DNA of 64,000 bases from Pinisolibacter aquiterrae (GCF_019160155.1 NZ_JAFNIH010000061.1:251532-315531), one strand, 5' to 3'. Shown: positions 9,081 to 19,500, counted from the first letter of the stretch. Notes: a model not told the origin generated them from the sequence alone. Translations and numbers: made by a program.

Positions 9081-10229
9081 TCACTCCGCCGCGAGCGCCG
9101 TCGCCGCGCCGCGCATCCGGTCGAGATGGGCGGCGACGCGGTCGCGGAAGCCGGTCGGCAGGCGCAGGCTGGTGCGGTCGAGCCGCGACAGGAAGCCGGC
9201 GCTGGCGCGGACGGAGAGCGGCTTGCCGGGATGGCGCAGAAAGGCGGCGAGCGGGGGGCGGGCCGCGAAGACCGGATGGGCGCCGATCGCCACCGCGCGA
9301 CGGCCGGTGCCGTCGAAACGGGCGGCGTCGGGCCAACGCTCGGCCGCGCCGAGATCGCGATCACGGGCCGCGTCGTAACGGCCGGGCCGGGCGAGCCGTT
9401 CGCCGATCCAGGCGGCGACGGGCACCGAGACGGCATTGCCGACCAGCGACCAGCGAAAGCGGGCGAGCCCGGCGGCGGTGGCGGCGGCGGTCCAATCCTC
9501 GGGGAAGCCCTGGAGGCGCTCGGCGTCGCGGATGTCGGGGGTGACGATGGCGCCGTCGGCCATCAGGATCGCCGGCGGCGAGGGAATGCCGACGGAGGAG
9601 CCGTTCTTCAACGTCGGCACGCAGTCCTGGCCCCAGCCGAGGCCGCGAATGCCCTCGGTCCAGTAGAAGCCGTGGGCGTGGGTGTCGAGCGCGGTCGCGG
9701 GCGACGTCGGCTCGGCCTCGTCGACGAGCAGGATCTCGGCCGGGTCGATCGTCCGGCTCGCCAGCATGAAGACGCGGCGGCGGCGCTGCGGCAGGAAGGC
9801 GAGCGTGTCGACGGTGCGATAGGCCCAGCGAAAGCCGCGCGCCTCGAAGGCCTCGACGAGCTTCGCCATGGCCGAACCGCCGTCGAGGCGCAGCATGAAG
9901 GAGACGTTCTCGAGCAGGACATGGGCGGGGCGCGCCACGTCCATCAGGCGGAAGACGTGATCGACCAGGCTCGACTTGGCCCCGGCCATGCCGAGGGTGC
10001 GGCCGGCCTGGGAGAGATCCTGGCAGGGAAAGCCGGCGGTCATCAGATCATGCGCCGGTAGGCTCTCGATCGCGCGAACGTCGGGCAGGATCGGGGTCTC
10101 GGGGAAGCGGTCGGCGAGCACGGTGGCGGCGGGGCGCCAGACCTCGCAGAAGATCTCGGCCGCATGGCCCCCGGCGGCGAGCCCGCTCTCGAGGCCGCCG
10201 ATCCCGGCGAACAGTCCCGCGATGCGCAT
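9081..10229 (-). CDS. dcm: DNA (cytosine-5-)-methyltransferase
   Basis: A 382-residue type II C5-methyltransferase. Motif I is LFAGIGGLESGL at the N-terminus, motif IV with the catalytic cysteine is TAGFPCQDLSQAG (about residue 70), motif VI is ENVSFML, motif VIII is PQRRRRVF, and the end of the target-recognition region is RLQGFPEDW. Motif X is LVGNAVSVPVAAWIGERL. A proline- and arginine-rich tail of about 100 residues follows motif X. It is paired with vsr and no restriction endonuclease gene is next to it, so it acts either as a stand-alone methylase or as the remnant of a restriction system. The recognition sequence cannot be read from the protein. Confidence 0.92.
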   Translation of the reverse strand: MRIAGLFAGIGGLESGLAAGGHAAEIFCEVWRPAATVLADRFPETPILPDVRAIESLPAHDLMTAGFPCQDLSQAGRTLGMAGAKSSLVDHVFRLMDVARPAHVLLENVSFMLRLDGGSAMAKLVEAFEARGFRWAYRTVDTLAFLPQRRRRVFMLASRTIDPAEILLVDEAEPTSPATALDTHAHGFYWTEGIRGLGWGQDCVPTLKNGSSVGIPSPPAILMADGAIVTPDIRDAERLQGFPEDWTAAATAAGLARFRWSLVGNAVSVPVAAWIGERLARPGRYDAARDRDLGAAERWPDAARFDGTGRRAVAIGAHPVFAARPPLAAFLRHPGKPLSVRASAGFLSRLDRTSLRLPTGFRDRVAAHLDRMRGAATALAAE

Positions 10230-10331
10230 GTGGGTCCGCCCTCTGCCTCGAATCGCCCTCATCCTCGAGGCGGGCGAGGGGCGCGTCAAGCGAGAGGCGC
10301 CCCACATGGTGCGAGGACGCCCCGTCCCCGT

Positions 10332-10817
10332 TCAACCCTCGCGCAGGGGCGGCAGCGGATCGGCGTGGCGGAAGGCGAAGCGGGAATAGCCGAACCAGGA
10401 GACGAACATCGCCACCCCCGTGCCGACCACCGCCGCGACCGGCGGCAACAGGTCGTCCCAACCGTCGATCATGCGATCGAGCGTATAGAGGGTCGCGGCA
10501 TAGACGCCGTAATTGACCAGCGCCGCGCCGACCGCCACCGCGACGTAACGCGCGCCCTCGGCGACCACGGCGCGGGCGTCGGTGGTCTTGGCGTGCACCT
10601 TCCAGGTCCAGCGCCGGTTGATCATCCAAGTGGAGAACATCGCCACGGCGATGGCGAAGACGCGGGCGACATAGGGGTTCACGCCGAAGCCGGCGGACAG
10701 CAGCGTCAGCGTGCCGACGTCGATCGCGAAGCCGATGCCGCCGGTCATGGCGAACTTCAGGATGCGCTCGAGGCGCGCGCGAAGGGCGGGCGAGAGGGAG
10801 GCGGGCAGCGTGATCAT
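10332..10817 (-). CDS. GtrA family membrane protein
   Basis: A 161-residue inner-membrane protein with four predicted helices: GGIGFAIDVGTLTLLSA, VARVFAIAVAMFSTWMIN, a middle helix around YVAVAVGAALVNYGVYAA and a last one around VAAVVGTGVAMFVSWFGY. The RRWTWK after helix two and the YSRFAFR end are GtrA hallmarks. GtrA proteins are thought to help flip polyprenyl-linked sugars for surface polysaccharide or lipid decoration. The gene stands alone, divergent from the methyltransferase gene at 10950, with a 21-bp palindrome between them. No glycosyltransferase is next to it, so its partner is elsewhere. Confidence 0.88.
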   Translation of the reverse strand: MITLPASLSPALRARLERILKFAMTGGIGFAIDVGTLTLLSAGFGVNPYVARVFAIAVAMFSTWMINRRWTWKVHAKTTDARAVVAEGARYVAVAVGAALVNYGVYAATLYTLDRMIDGWDDLLPPVAAVVGTGVAMFVSWFGYSRFAFRHADPLPPLREG

Positions 10818-10862
10818 CGGGTCTCGATCGCGAGGGTTTGCGGCGTTTTCGAGGGCGAGCGC

Positions 10863-10883
10863 GGCGAAACGCGGCGTTTCGCC
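10863..10883. promoter_or_regulatory. Perfect 9-3-9 inverted repeat in a divergent promoter region
   Basis: GGCGAAACG at 10863-10871 is mirrored by CGTTTCGCC at 10875-10883 around CGG. It sits between the start codons of the divergent gtrA-like gene (10817) and the methyltransferase gene (10950). It could be a dimeric-repressor operator or a transcript hairpin; no regulator gene is adjacent. Confidence 0.4.
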
Positions 10884-10949
10884 CGCTTTCCTGCCTTCGG
10901 CGCGAGTTCCCCGTTGACCGGGGCGGCGGGTTCGGACAACACATCGCAG

Positions 10950-12077
10950 ATGGATCGCCCACGCAAGCCCCCGAAAAACTCCGGACGCCCGACCGACGCC
11001 CCCCGGCGCGATCGCGGCCCCGCGCGCCCCGCCGCCGCGGCCGAGCCGCCGCGCCGATCGCCGAAACCGGCGCCGCGCGTCGAGACGGCGGAAGCGATCG
11101 ATCCGCCGCGTCCGCCGATCGATCCGGCCGCCTTCTCCGGTGCCCGCGCGAGCGGCGACGCGCTCGCCGCGATCATGCTCGAGACCGACGGCTGGGCCGA
11201 CTATCAGTTGCTCGACAGTGGCTTCGGCCGCAAGCTCGAGCGCTACGGCCACATCCGCATCGTCCGGCCGGAGGAACAGGCGCTGTGGGCGCCGCGCCTC
11301 TCGGAAGCCGAGTGGGCGCGGGCCGACGCGGTCTTCACCGGCGACGTCGAGGAGGAGGGGCCGGGCCGCTGGCGCTTCCCGAAGCCGCTGCCGGAGACCT
11401 GGCCGATGAGCTTCGACCCGGTCAAATTCTCCTGCCGCTTCACCTCGTTCCGCCACACCGGCGTCTTCCCCGAGCAGGTGGCGCATTGGCAATGGATGCG
11501 GGCGGCGATCGGCCGGGCGGTGGCGGCCGGGCGCAAGCCCCGGCTCCTCAATCTCTTCGGCTATACCGGCCTCGCCAGTCTGGTGGCGGCGGCCGCGGGC
11601 GCCGAGGTGACCCATGTCGACGCCTCCAAGAAGTCGATCGCCTGGGCGCGCGAGAACCAGGGCGAGAGCGGGCTCGACCATCTGCCGATCCGCTGGATCT
11701 GCGACGACGCGATGAAATTCGTCCAGCGCGACGTCCGCCGTGGCGCGCGCTACGACGCGATCGTGCTCGATCCGCCCAAATATGGGCGCGGCACCAACGG
11801 CGAGGTCTGGCAGTTGTTCGAGCATCTGCCGGAGATGCTGCGCGCCTGCCGGACGCTTCTTTCCGACGATCCGATCGGGCTGATCCTGACGGTCTACGCG
11901 ATGCGCTCGTCCTATGCCTCGTTCCACGAGTTGACGGCGGAGACGATGGCCGGGCGCGGCGGGCATCTCGCCTCGGGCGAACTGTTCCTGCGCGAGGCCG
12001 AGGCGGCGGCGACGCCGGTCAGGCGGCGGCTGGCGACCTCGCTGTGGGTGCGCTGGACGCCGGAGGAGACACGATGA
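10950..12077 (+). CDS. Class I SAM-dependent methyltransferase (RlmI/RlmK-like)
   Basis: A 375-residue protein: about 60 residues of basic, proline-rich leader, then a region resembling the S-adenosylmethionine-dependent methyltransferases that modify 23S rRNA cytosines. The SAM-binding loop is LLNLFGYTGLASLVAAAAGA, followed by EVTHVDASKKSIAWARENQ and the catalytic-area VLDPPKYGRG. The segment SFRHTGVFPEQ precedes the Rossmann part as in this family. The likely substrate is rRNA, but the exact base is not shown. It overlaps the next gene by four bases (ATGA), and that gene is a SpoU-type RNA methyltransferase, which supports an RNA role for both. Confidence 0.85.
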   Translation: MDRPRKPPKNSGRPTDAPRRDRGPARPAAAAEPPRRSPKPAPRVETAEAIDPPRPPIDPAAFSGARASGDALAAIMLETDGWADYQLLDSGFGRKLERYGHIRIVRPEEQALWAPRLSEAEWARADAVFTGDVEEEGPGRWRFPKPLPETWPMSFDPVKFSCRFTSFRHTGVFPEQVAHWQWMRAAIGRAVAAGRKPRLLNLFGYTGLASLVAAAAGAEVTHVDASKKSIAWARENQGESGLDHLPIRWICDDAMKFVQRDVRRGARYDAIVLDPPKYGRGTNGEVWQLFEHLPEMLRACRTLLSDDPIGLILTVYAMRSSYASFHELTAETMAGRGGHLASGELFLREAEAAATPVRRRLATSLWVRWTPEETR

Positions 12078-12979
12078 GCGACCACCGACCGCCGCGCGAC
12101 GCCTCGCGCGATCTCTACCGCCGCTCCGGCGCGCGCAAGGCCCCTCCCCCGGCGGCGGCCCCGCGCGAGAGCGAGGGCACGGTCAAGGAAGTGACCAGCC
12201 TCGCCAATCCGGTGGTGAAGGAGCTGCGCGCCCTCCACATGAAGAAGGAGCGCGCCGAGAGCGGGCTCTTCCTCGCCGAGGGGCTGAAGCTCGTCACCGA
12301 CGCGCTGGAAGAAGGCTGGCCGATCCGCACGCTGGTCCATGCCGCCCGGGTCAAGGATCAGCCGCTGGTGAAGCGGGCGGTGGCGACCGCGAAGGCGCGC
12401 GGCGCGCTGGTGCTCGAGACCTCCGACGAGGTGCTGACCAAGATCTGCCGGCGCGACAATCCACAGATGGTGGTGGCCGCCTTCGAACAGAAGATCGGCC
12501 GGCTCGCCGATCTGACGAACCCGACCGGAGTGTGGGTGGCGCTCGAGGGCGTCAAGGATCCCGGCAATCTCGGCACGATCGTCCGCACGGTCGATTCGGT
12601 CGGCGCCTCCGGCGTGATCCTCCTCGGCGACACCACCGATCCCTTCGCGCTGGAAGCGGTGCGGGCGACGATGGGCTCGCTCTTCCACGTGCCGCTCTAC
12701 GCCGCGAGCCTCGAGGACTTCGTCGCCTGGAAGCGCGCGACCGGGATCGGCGTCTGGGGGACACATCTCAAGGGGGCGGTCGACTACCGCTCGGTCGATT
12801 GGCCGGAGACCTGTGTGCTGATGATGGGCAACGAGCAGTCGGGCATCTCCGACGCCCATGTCGCGGCCTGCGACGGCATCGTCAAGATCCCGATGGCGGG
12901 CCGCGCCGACAGTCTCAATCTGGCCGTCGCCACGGCGGTGACGCTCTACGAGATCCGGCGGTCGCGGCTCACGGTGTGA
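12074..12979 (+). CDS. TrmH/SpoU family RNA 2'-O-methyltransferase
   Basis: A 301-residue SPOUT-class methyltransferase. After a variable basic N-terminus comes the substrate-binding domain (VTSLANPVVKELRALHMKKERAESGLF is its opening) and then the trefoil-knot domain with the three SpoU motifs: ALEGVKDPGNLGTIVRT, LMMGNEQSGIS and IPMAGRADSLNLAVA. Relatives methylate ribose 2'-hydroxyls in tRNA or 23S rRNA; the target here is not determined. It is translationally coupled to the upstream methyltransferase gene through an ATGA overlap. Confidence 0.9.
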   Translation: MSDHRPPRDASRDLYRRSGARKAPPPAAAPRESEGTVKEVTSLANPVVKELRALHMKKERAESGLFLAEGLKLVTDALEEGWPIRTLVHAARVKDQPLVKRAVATAKARGALVLETSDEVLTKICRRDNPQMVVAAFEQKIGRLADLTNPTGVWVALEGVKDPGNLGTIVRTVDSVGASGVILLGDTTDPFALEAVRATMGSLFHVPLYAASLEDFVAWKRATGIGVWGTHLKGAVDYRSVDWPETCVLMMGNEQSGISDAHVAACDGIVKIPMAGRADSLNLAVATAVTLYEIRRSRLTV

Positions 12980-13111
12980 GCCGGCGGACCTTGTCCCGGA
13001 CGGCGAAGCCTCCCACATCCGGCCGACTTGCGCCGCCCCGCGAAGGGTGGTCTCCTGCCACGAATCCGCGGCACCCCGAGGGGCGCGCGGCCCACCACGA
13101 GAGAACCCCCC

Positions 13112-13795
13112 ATGGCGGCCCGAAAGATCCTCATCTGTGACGACGACGGCGATCTGCGCGAAGCCCTCGTCGAGCAGCTGTCGCTCTATGAAGAATTCGA
13201 GACGACCGACGTCGACGGTGCCACCAAGGCGATCCAGATCGCGCGCGCCGAGCCGATCGATCTCCTGATCATGGACGTCGGCCTGCCGGAGATGGACGGG
13301 CGCGAGGCGGTCAAGCTGTTGCGCAAGGGCGGGTTCAAGGCGCCGATCATCATGTTGACCGGCCACGACACCGAGTCCGACACGATCCTCGGCCTCGAGG
13401 CCGGCGCCAACGACTATGTCGCCAAGCCGTTCAAGTTCGCCGTGCTGCTCGCGCGCATACGCGCTCACCTGCGCCAGCACGAACAGACCGAGGACGCGGT
13501 CTTCACGATCGGCCGCTACACGTTCCGTCCCTCCTCCAAGCTCCTCGTCGAGGAGAAGGGCGGCAAGGTGCGCCTGACCGAGAAGGAGACGGCGATCCTC
13601 AAATATCTCTACCGCGCCGGCGACAAGGCGGTCTCGCGCGACGTGCTGCTGCACGAGGTGTGGGGCTACAACTCGGGCGTCACCACCCATACGCTCGAGA
13701 CCCACATCTATCGCCTGCGCCAGAAGATCGAGCGCGATCCCTCCAACGCCGAACTCCTCGTCACCGAGGCCGGCGGCTACAAGCTGGTTCCCTGA
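13112..13795 (+). CDS. OmpR-family response regulator (CenR-like)
   Basis: A 227-residue two-domain regulator. The receiver domain has the acidic pocket ICDDDGD (residues 8-14), the phosphoacceptor Asp55 in IMDVGLPEMDG, Thr83 in MLTGHD and Lys105 in YVAKPF. The C-terminal winged helix contains LTEKETAILKYLYRAGDKAV and HTLETHIYRLRQKIE, ending AGGYKLVP. These C-terminal segments closely recall CenR, an alphaproteobacterial envelope regulator, but that identity is from memory of the family. No sensor kinase is adjacent; a cyclic-nucleotide-binding gene follows after 30 bp in the same direction. The ATG lies after a weak GAGAA ribosome site. Confidence 0.9.
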   Translation: MAARKILICDDDGDLREALVEQLSLYEEFETTDVDGATKAIQIARAEPIDLLIMDVGLPEMDGREAVKLLRKGGFKAPIIMLTGHDTESDTILGLEAGANDYVAKPFKFAVLLARIRAHLRQHEQTEDAVFTIGRYTFRPSSKLLVEEKGGKVRLTEKETAILKYLYRAGDKAVSRDVLLHEVWGYNSGVTTHTLETHIYRLRQKIERDPSNAELLVTEAGGYKLVP

Positions 13796-13825
13796 CCCGC
13801 CGCCCAAGGAGCGCTCCCCGCCGCC

Positions 13826-14293
13826 ATGGCCCTCGACCGCGATCTCGAACTCCTCACCAGCGTCGCCTTCTTCGAAGGGATTTCGGCGGAAGCGCTGAAG
13901 CTCATCGCCTTCAGCGCCGATCCGCGCGAATTCGCCGACAAGGACCGGGTGTTTACCGCCGGGGACGTCGCCGAGGGCGGTCTGATGGTGATCGAGGGGC
14001 GGATCGACCTCGTCGACGAGCGCGTCACCCCGCCCAAGGTGGTCGAGCGGCTCGGACCGGGCAGCCTGATCGGCGAGATCGCCCTGATCGTCGAGACGCG
14101 GCGGCCGCGATCGGCGATCGCGGTCGGCCGCGCCAAGGTGCTCTCGATCCGGCGTGCCCTGTTCCGGCGCATGCTCGAGGGCTATCCCGACATCGCCGCG
14201 CTGCTCGAGGCGCGGATCGCCGAGCGGCTCACCCATCTCGCGCCGCAGATCGGCCGGATCGGTGAGCGCATGAAGGCGATCGGCGAGGGGTGA
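13826..14293 (+). CDS. Cyclic nucleotide-binding domain protein
   Basis: A 155-residue protein consisting of one cNMP-binding domain without the CRP-type DNA-binding domain. The beta-roll is visible in FADKDRVFTAGDVAEGGLMVIEG, and the phosphate-binding cassette region in LGPGSLIGEIALIVETRRPRSAIAV. The C-terminal helix RRALFRRMLEGYPDIAALLEARIAERL closes the domain. Such stand-alone domains act as sensors or adaptors. It lies 30 bp after the response regulator and is probably co-transcribed, so it may feed a nucleotide signal into that circuit; this is inference. Key arginine and glutamate positions look conserved, but ligand identity is open. Confidence 0.85.
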   Translation: MALDRDLELLTSVAFFEGISAEALKLIAFSADPREFADKDRVFTAGDVAEGGLMVIEGRIDLVDERVTPPKVVERLGPGSLIGEIALIVETRRPRSAIAVGRAKVLSIRRALFRRMLEGYPDIAALLEARIAERLTHLAPQIGRIGERMKAIGEG

Positions 14294-14321
14294 ACCCCGC
14301 CGACCGCTCCACTTTTCCACG

Positions 14322-16208
14322 TCAGGCGCCGAGCGCCTTCTCGAGGACGCGAGCGAGACGGCGGCCGTAGTCGGCCGGATCGTCCGGGGTCTCGCCGTCG
14401 GCGATGCGCGCCTGGGCGAGCAGGAGGTGACCGGCGTCCTCGACCATGGCCTCGTCGGTGCCGATCCGGGCGGCGACGGCGGCGATCAGGGCGTGGTGCG
14501 GGTTGATCTCGAGCACCGGCTTGGCGAAGGGCGAGGCGCCCTGGTGCCGCGCCATGATCTTCTCGAACTGCTTGTCGGGGCCGAATTCGCCGGCGACCAG
14601 GCAGACCGGGCTCGACGCCAGGCGCGACGACGTGCGCACGTCGGAGACCTTGTCGGCGAGCATCTCCTTGAGCTTGGCGACCAGACCGGCGATGCCGGCG
14701 GCCTCGGGCTCGGCCGGCTTCTCGGCCTCGTCGGAGACCGGGATGGCGTCGAGATCGCTCGCCCCTTGGGTCACCGACTGGAACGGCTTGCCGTCGAAGC
14801 CGAGCGCGGTGCGGACCCAGAAGGCATCGACCGGATCGGTCAGCAGCAACACCTCGACGCCGCGCGCCTTGAAGCCCTCGATGTGCGGGCTCGCCTCGGC
14901 GCGGGCGAGGTCGTCGGCGAGGATGTAGTAGATCTTGGTCTGGTTCTCCTTCAGCGCGGCGACGTAGTCCTTCAGCGACCGGGTGCCCTCGCCGCTCGTC
15001 GTCGTCTTGAAGCGGGCGATGCGGAAGAGCTCGTCGCGACGCTCGGCGTCCTCGTAGATGCCCTCCTTCATCACCGCGCCGAAGGCCTCCCACAGGCCGG
15101 CGAACTTCTCCGGATCGCTCTCGGCGGTCTTGGCGAGTTCGGAGAGGAGGCGCGAGGTGACGTTCTTGCGGATCGCCTCCAGCACCGGATTGTGCTGCAG
15201 CATCTCGCGCGAGAGGTTGAGCGGCAGGTCCTCGCTGTCGATCACGCCGCGGGCGAAGCGCAGCCAATGGGGCAGGAGATCGACGTCGTCGGCGATGAAG
15301 ACGCGGCGGACGTAGAGCTTGAGATGCCCCTTGCGCGCCGGGTCGAAGAGATCGAACGGCTTCATCGACGGCACGAACAGCAGAACCGAATATTCGTGGC
15401 GGCCCTCGGCGCGGTAGTGGATGGTCAGCGCCGGCTCGTCCCACTGGCCGGAGACGTTGCCGTAGAATTCCTTGTAGGCCTCCGGGGTGATCTCGCTCTT
15501 CGGCCGCGCCCACAGGGCCGAGCCGTCGGAGAGGTTCTCGACTTCCTCGCCGACCGCGACGAAGCGGACCGGCACCGGCACATGGGCCGAATAGGTCTCG
15601 ACGATGCGCTCGACGGTCGCCTTCTCGGCGTAGCTCTTGCTCTCGTCGTTCAGCTCGAGGCGGATCACCGTGCCGCGCGCGGGCGCCTCGGCCTCGGTGG
15701 CGGGGTGCACCTCGTAGCCGTCGATGCCGTTGGAGATCCAGGTCCAGGCCTGATCCGAACCGGCGCGGCGCGAGGTCACGACCACCCGGTTCGCCACCAT
15801 GAAGGCGGAATAGAAGCCGACGCCGAACTGGCCGATCAGGTTGGAGGACTTTCCGCCACTCTCGCCGACCGCCTCGAGGAAGGCCTTGGTGCCGGACTTG
15901 GCGATGGTGCCGAGGTTCTCGATCAGTTCGTCGCGGCTCATGCCGATGCCGTTGTCGGCGACGGTGAGGGTGGCGGCGTCGCCGTCGGCGGCGAGCGTGA
16001 TGGCGAGGTCGCCGTCGTCGCCGAGCAACGTCGGGGTCTCGAGCGCGAGATAGCGCAGCTTCTCGCAGGCGTCGGCGGCGTTGGAGATCAGTTCGCGCAG
16101 GAAGATGTCACGGTTGGAATAGACCGAATGCACCATCAGATGCAGCAGGCGCGAGACTTCCGCCTGAAAGGCGTGGGTTTCCTTCGGATGGTCGATCGTG
16201 TCCGTCAT
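14322..16208 (-). CDS. htpG: Molecular chaperone HtpG (bacterial Hsp90)
   Basis: A 628-residue cytosolic ATP-dependent chaperone. The GHKL ATPase domain shows ELISNAADACEKLR, the DNGIGM loop and the lid GQFGVGFYSAFMVANRV. The middle domain carries RVFIADD and RGVIDSEDLPLNLSREMLQ with the catalytic arginine area. The C-terminal dimerisation domain extends to the end. Length and motif order are those of standard HtpG. Its start at 16208 follows a good match to a heat-shock sigma-32 promoter at 16277-16305, so induction on protein stress is expected. Confidence 0.97.
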   Translation of the reverse strand: MTDTIDHPKETHAFQAEVSRLLHLMVHSVYSNRDIFLRELISNAADACEKLRYLALETPTLLGDDGDLAITLAADGDAATLTVADNGIGMSRDELIENLGTIAKSGTKAFLEAVGESGGKSSNLIGQFGVGFYSAFMVANRVVVTSRRAGSDQAWTWISNGIDGYEVHPATEAEAPARGTVIRLELNDESKSYAEKATVERIVETYSAHVPVPVRFVAVGEEVENLSDGSALWARPKSEITPEAYKEFYGNVSGQWDEPALTIHYRAEGRHEYSVLLFVPSMKPFDLFDPARKGHLKLYVRRVFIADDVDLLPHWLRFARGVIDSEDLPLNLSREMLQHNPVLEAIRKNVTSRLLSELAKTAESDPEKFAGLWEAFGAVMKEGIYEDAERRDELFRIARFKTTTSGEGTRSLKDYVAALKENQTKIYYILADDLARAEASPHIEGFKARGVEVLLLTDPVDAFWVRTALGFDGKPFQSVTQGASDLDAIPVSDEAEKPAEPEAAGIAGLVAKLKEMLADKVSDVRTSSRLASSPVCLVAGEFGPDKQFEKIMARHQGASPFAKPVLEINPHHALIAAVAARIGTDEAMVEDAGHLLLAQARIADGETPDDPADYGRRLARVLEKALGA

Positions 16209-16276
16209 CGTCGGTCTCTTCGAACTCTCTTGAAAAATGGCGCGAGGAACGGCCGCAACGGGGCCCGTCGCTGCCG

Positions 16277-16305
16277 ATATCGGGGGGATTTCGTCGTCTT
16301 TCAAG
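16277..16305 (-). promoter_or_regulatory. RpoH (sigma-32) promoter of htpG
   Basis: On the minus strand CTTGAA (16305-16300) and CCCGATAT (16284-16277) are separated by 15 bases, matching the known heat-shock consensus of CTTGAA and CCCCATNT. The predicted start of transcription lies about 60 bases upstream of the htpG ATG. Confidence 0.65.
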
Positions 16306-16552
16306 TGGCGATCGGCATGGCGCGCACGCGATCGTCGAGCTTCGGCGAGCCGCGCCCGATCGACGCGCCCCCGGGCACCGGGAGCGTTGTAATTTTACGC
16401 ACACAACGAGAACAAGACTGAAATTTCCCAATGAAACGTAGAGTCAACTCCACTGAGGAAGGGCGGAATTTGACGTAAGGTCAAAGACTTCATTTCTCGA
16501 TTTCACTTCGGTCAACGCCTTCTTAAGGCAACTGCGCCATTGATGAGCAAAC

Positions 16553-19500
16553 ATGGAATCACTCGAGACCGTCGATGCATCACGCCGTCCCGACGTTCCC
16601 ATCGCCGTCCCTCCCCCGCCCCAGCCGGTGCCTGCGCGCAGACCGGAGCGGGAGCGCGGATCGCCGCCGGATGCACGCGCCATGATCATGAGCCTGGGCG
16701 AGGGCCGGCGGGAGGCTGGCGCACCGGAGGAGACGATCGGGTTCCGAAACCGACTGCGGACCCGTCTCTTCGTGGTGATGGCCCTGTCCGGCGGCATCCT
16801 GCTCGCGACCGGCGGGGTCGGCCTGCACTATGTCGACGAGGTCGGCCAGACGCTGCGCCGGTCCACCGAGATCACCGCCCCGCTCCTGTCCGACGTATTG
16901 GAAATGACCCAGGCCGGGCGGCGCGTACGCGCCTCGATCCATGCGGCGGCGGAACAATGCACCGGCCTCGACGCGGCGCGCGGCGAACTTCAGGCCTTCG
17001 AGGCGTCCTCGGCGGTGCTCCTGCGCAACCTGCGGGCCCGCGCCGAGAAATTGAAGGCGGAGAACGATCTCGATCGCATCGCCGATGTCGAAAACCGCTT
17101 CGTCACGATCGGCGAGAACATCCTGGGTTCCTGCGTCCGCACGTCGATGCTGGTCGGCCGCATCATGGCCGCGGGCGACACGGTGCAGGCCGACATCACC
17201 GACATGGCGGCGATCGCCGACACGATCGAGGAGAAGCTCACGCTGCCGCTGCGGACCGGGGACGAGCCGCGCCGGCACGAACGCAACCTCTTCGCGGATC
17301 TCTCGCCGCTGACGCGGCTGCGCTCCGACCTCGGCGGCTTCATCGGCATCGGCGAACTCGTCTCGGTGCTGAACACCGACGCCGCCGTGGCCGCCTTCGA
17401 AAACCGCCGGACCGACAAGTTGCGCGACCTCACCGCCGACGTCGAGCGTCTCCGTCCGGTGATGGGCGAACTCGGGATGGACGACGACCACGGGCGCCTG
17501 ATCGATCTCGTCGCCGACCTCGCCGACCGGGTCGTCGGCGGCAACGGCCTGATGACGGTGCAACGCGCGCTCACCGATGCCCGTGCGACGATGGCCGCGC
17601 AGCGGTTGGAGCTCGGGACCATCGACGACGACTATTTCCGCTCGGTGCGCGGTTTCGAGGAGACCGCGCGACGGCTCGACAGGCTCGCCCAGCGGCAGGT
17701 GGTGACCAGCACGCGCGAGGCCTATGTCGCCGTGGCCACCACCTCGCTGGTTCTGCTGCTCTTCGCGTTGGCGACCGCGCTCGACGTGGCGCGGCGCGTG
17801 ACGGTTCCGATCGAGCGCTTCACCGACCATGTGCGCCGCCTGCGCGGGCTCGAGGACCTGGAACGGCCGTTGTGCCGCACGCTGGTGCGGCGCACCGACG
17901 AGATCGGCCTGCTGGCGCGCTCCTTCGCCCGGCTGACAAACGCCCTCAGTGACGCGCGACGCCGCCTCGAGGCGGAGGCCGAGGCGCGCATCCTGCGCCA
18001 ATACGATCGTCTCCAGAGCGCGATCGCCACCATGCCGCAGGGCTTCTACCTGCTCGATTCCGACGAGCGAATGGTGGTGTGGAACGACAGTCTCCTGCAC
18101 ATGTACGGGCTGCGGCCCGGCGAGGTGACGGTGGGCATGCCGATCACGGCGGTGGTCGAGCGCACCCGGGAGCTGGGGGTGTTCCTTCCGGCGTGGCGGA
18201 CGGAGCCCTTGTTCCGTCGCGCCATGACCGATCATCAGCCGTATCAGCGGGTCGACGAACTGCCCGACGGGCGCACCATCGTCGTCACGGCCTCACCGAC
18301 CTCGGACGGCGGCGTCGCGGTGACCCACGAGGACGTGACCTCGCGGCGGCGGGTGGAGGCGGAGATCGAGCAACTGGTCCGGTTCGACACCGCCACCGGC
18401 CTCGCCAACCGCACCTCCTTCCAGGATCGCATCGGCCTGGCGCTGAGCGAGCGCGAGGAGGAGGAGCAGATCGCCCTCCTCTACGTCGACCTCGATCACT
18501 TCAAGACGGTCAACGACAGTCTCGGCCACAAGACCGGCGATCGGCTGCTGGCGGAGGTCGCGGCGCGCATCATCGAGTGCACCGGCGAATGGGACCACGC
18601 CGGCCGTCTCGGCGGCGACGAATTCGCGGTGCTGCAGACGCGCCTGTTCCAGCCGATGGCGGCGACCGACCTCGCCCGTCGCCTGCACGAGAGCATCTCC
18701 CAGCCCTACGACATCGACGGCGCCCAGATCGTGGTCGGGGCCAGCATCGGAATCGCGGTCGCCCCCGACGACGCGCTCGCCGCCGACACGCTTCTCGCCC
18801 ACGCCGACATGGCGCTCTACCGAGCCAAGTCGGAGGGGCGCGGCATCACCCGGTTCTTCGAGCCGGAGATGGACGCGCACATGCAGATGCGCCGGATGCT
18901 CGAGCTCGACCTGCGCGGGGCACTCGAGCGCAACGAATTCGAGCTCCACTATCAGCCCGTCGTCGGCGCGGCGAGCGCGCGGATCGAGGGCTTCGAGGCA
19001 CTGCTGCGCTGGCGTCATCCCGAGCGCGGACTGGTGTCGCCGGTCGACTTCATCCCGGTCGCGGAAGAGATCGGGCTGATCGGCGACATCGGCGCCTGGG
19101 TGCTGCGCGAGGCGACGCGGGTGGCGGCGGGGTGGCCCGACGATCTGCGAATCGCGGTCAACATCTCGCCGGTGCAGATCAAGACGCGCGCTCTGGTGCT
19201 CGACGTCCTCGCGGCGATCGGCCGGTCCGGCCTCCGGCCCGACCGATTGGAACTCGAGATCACCGAGGGAATGTTGCTGGTGGACACCGAGGCGACGCTG
19301 GCGACGCTGGCGCAGTTCCGCGACATCGGCGTGCGCATCGCCATGGACGACTTCGGCACCGGCTATTCGAGCCTCGGCTATCTGCGCCGCTTCGCCTTCG
19401 ACAAGGTCAAGATCGACCAGTCCTTCGTGCGCGATCTCGGGGAGACCGCCGATTCGGTGGCGATCGTGCGGGCGGTGACCAGCCTCTGCTCGAGTCTGGG

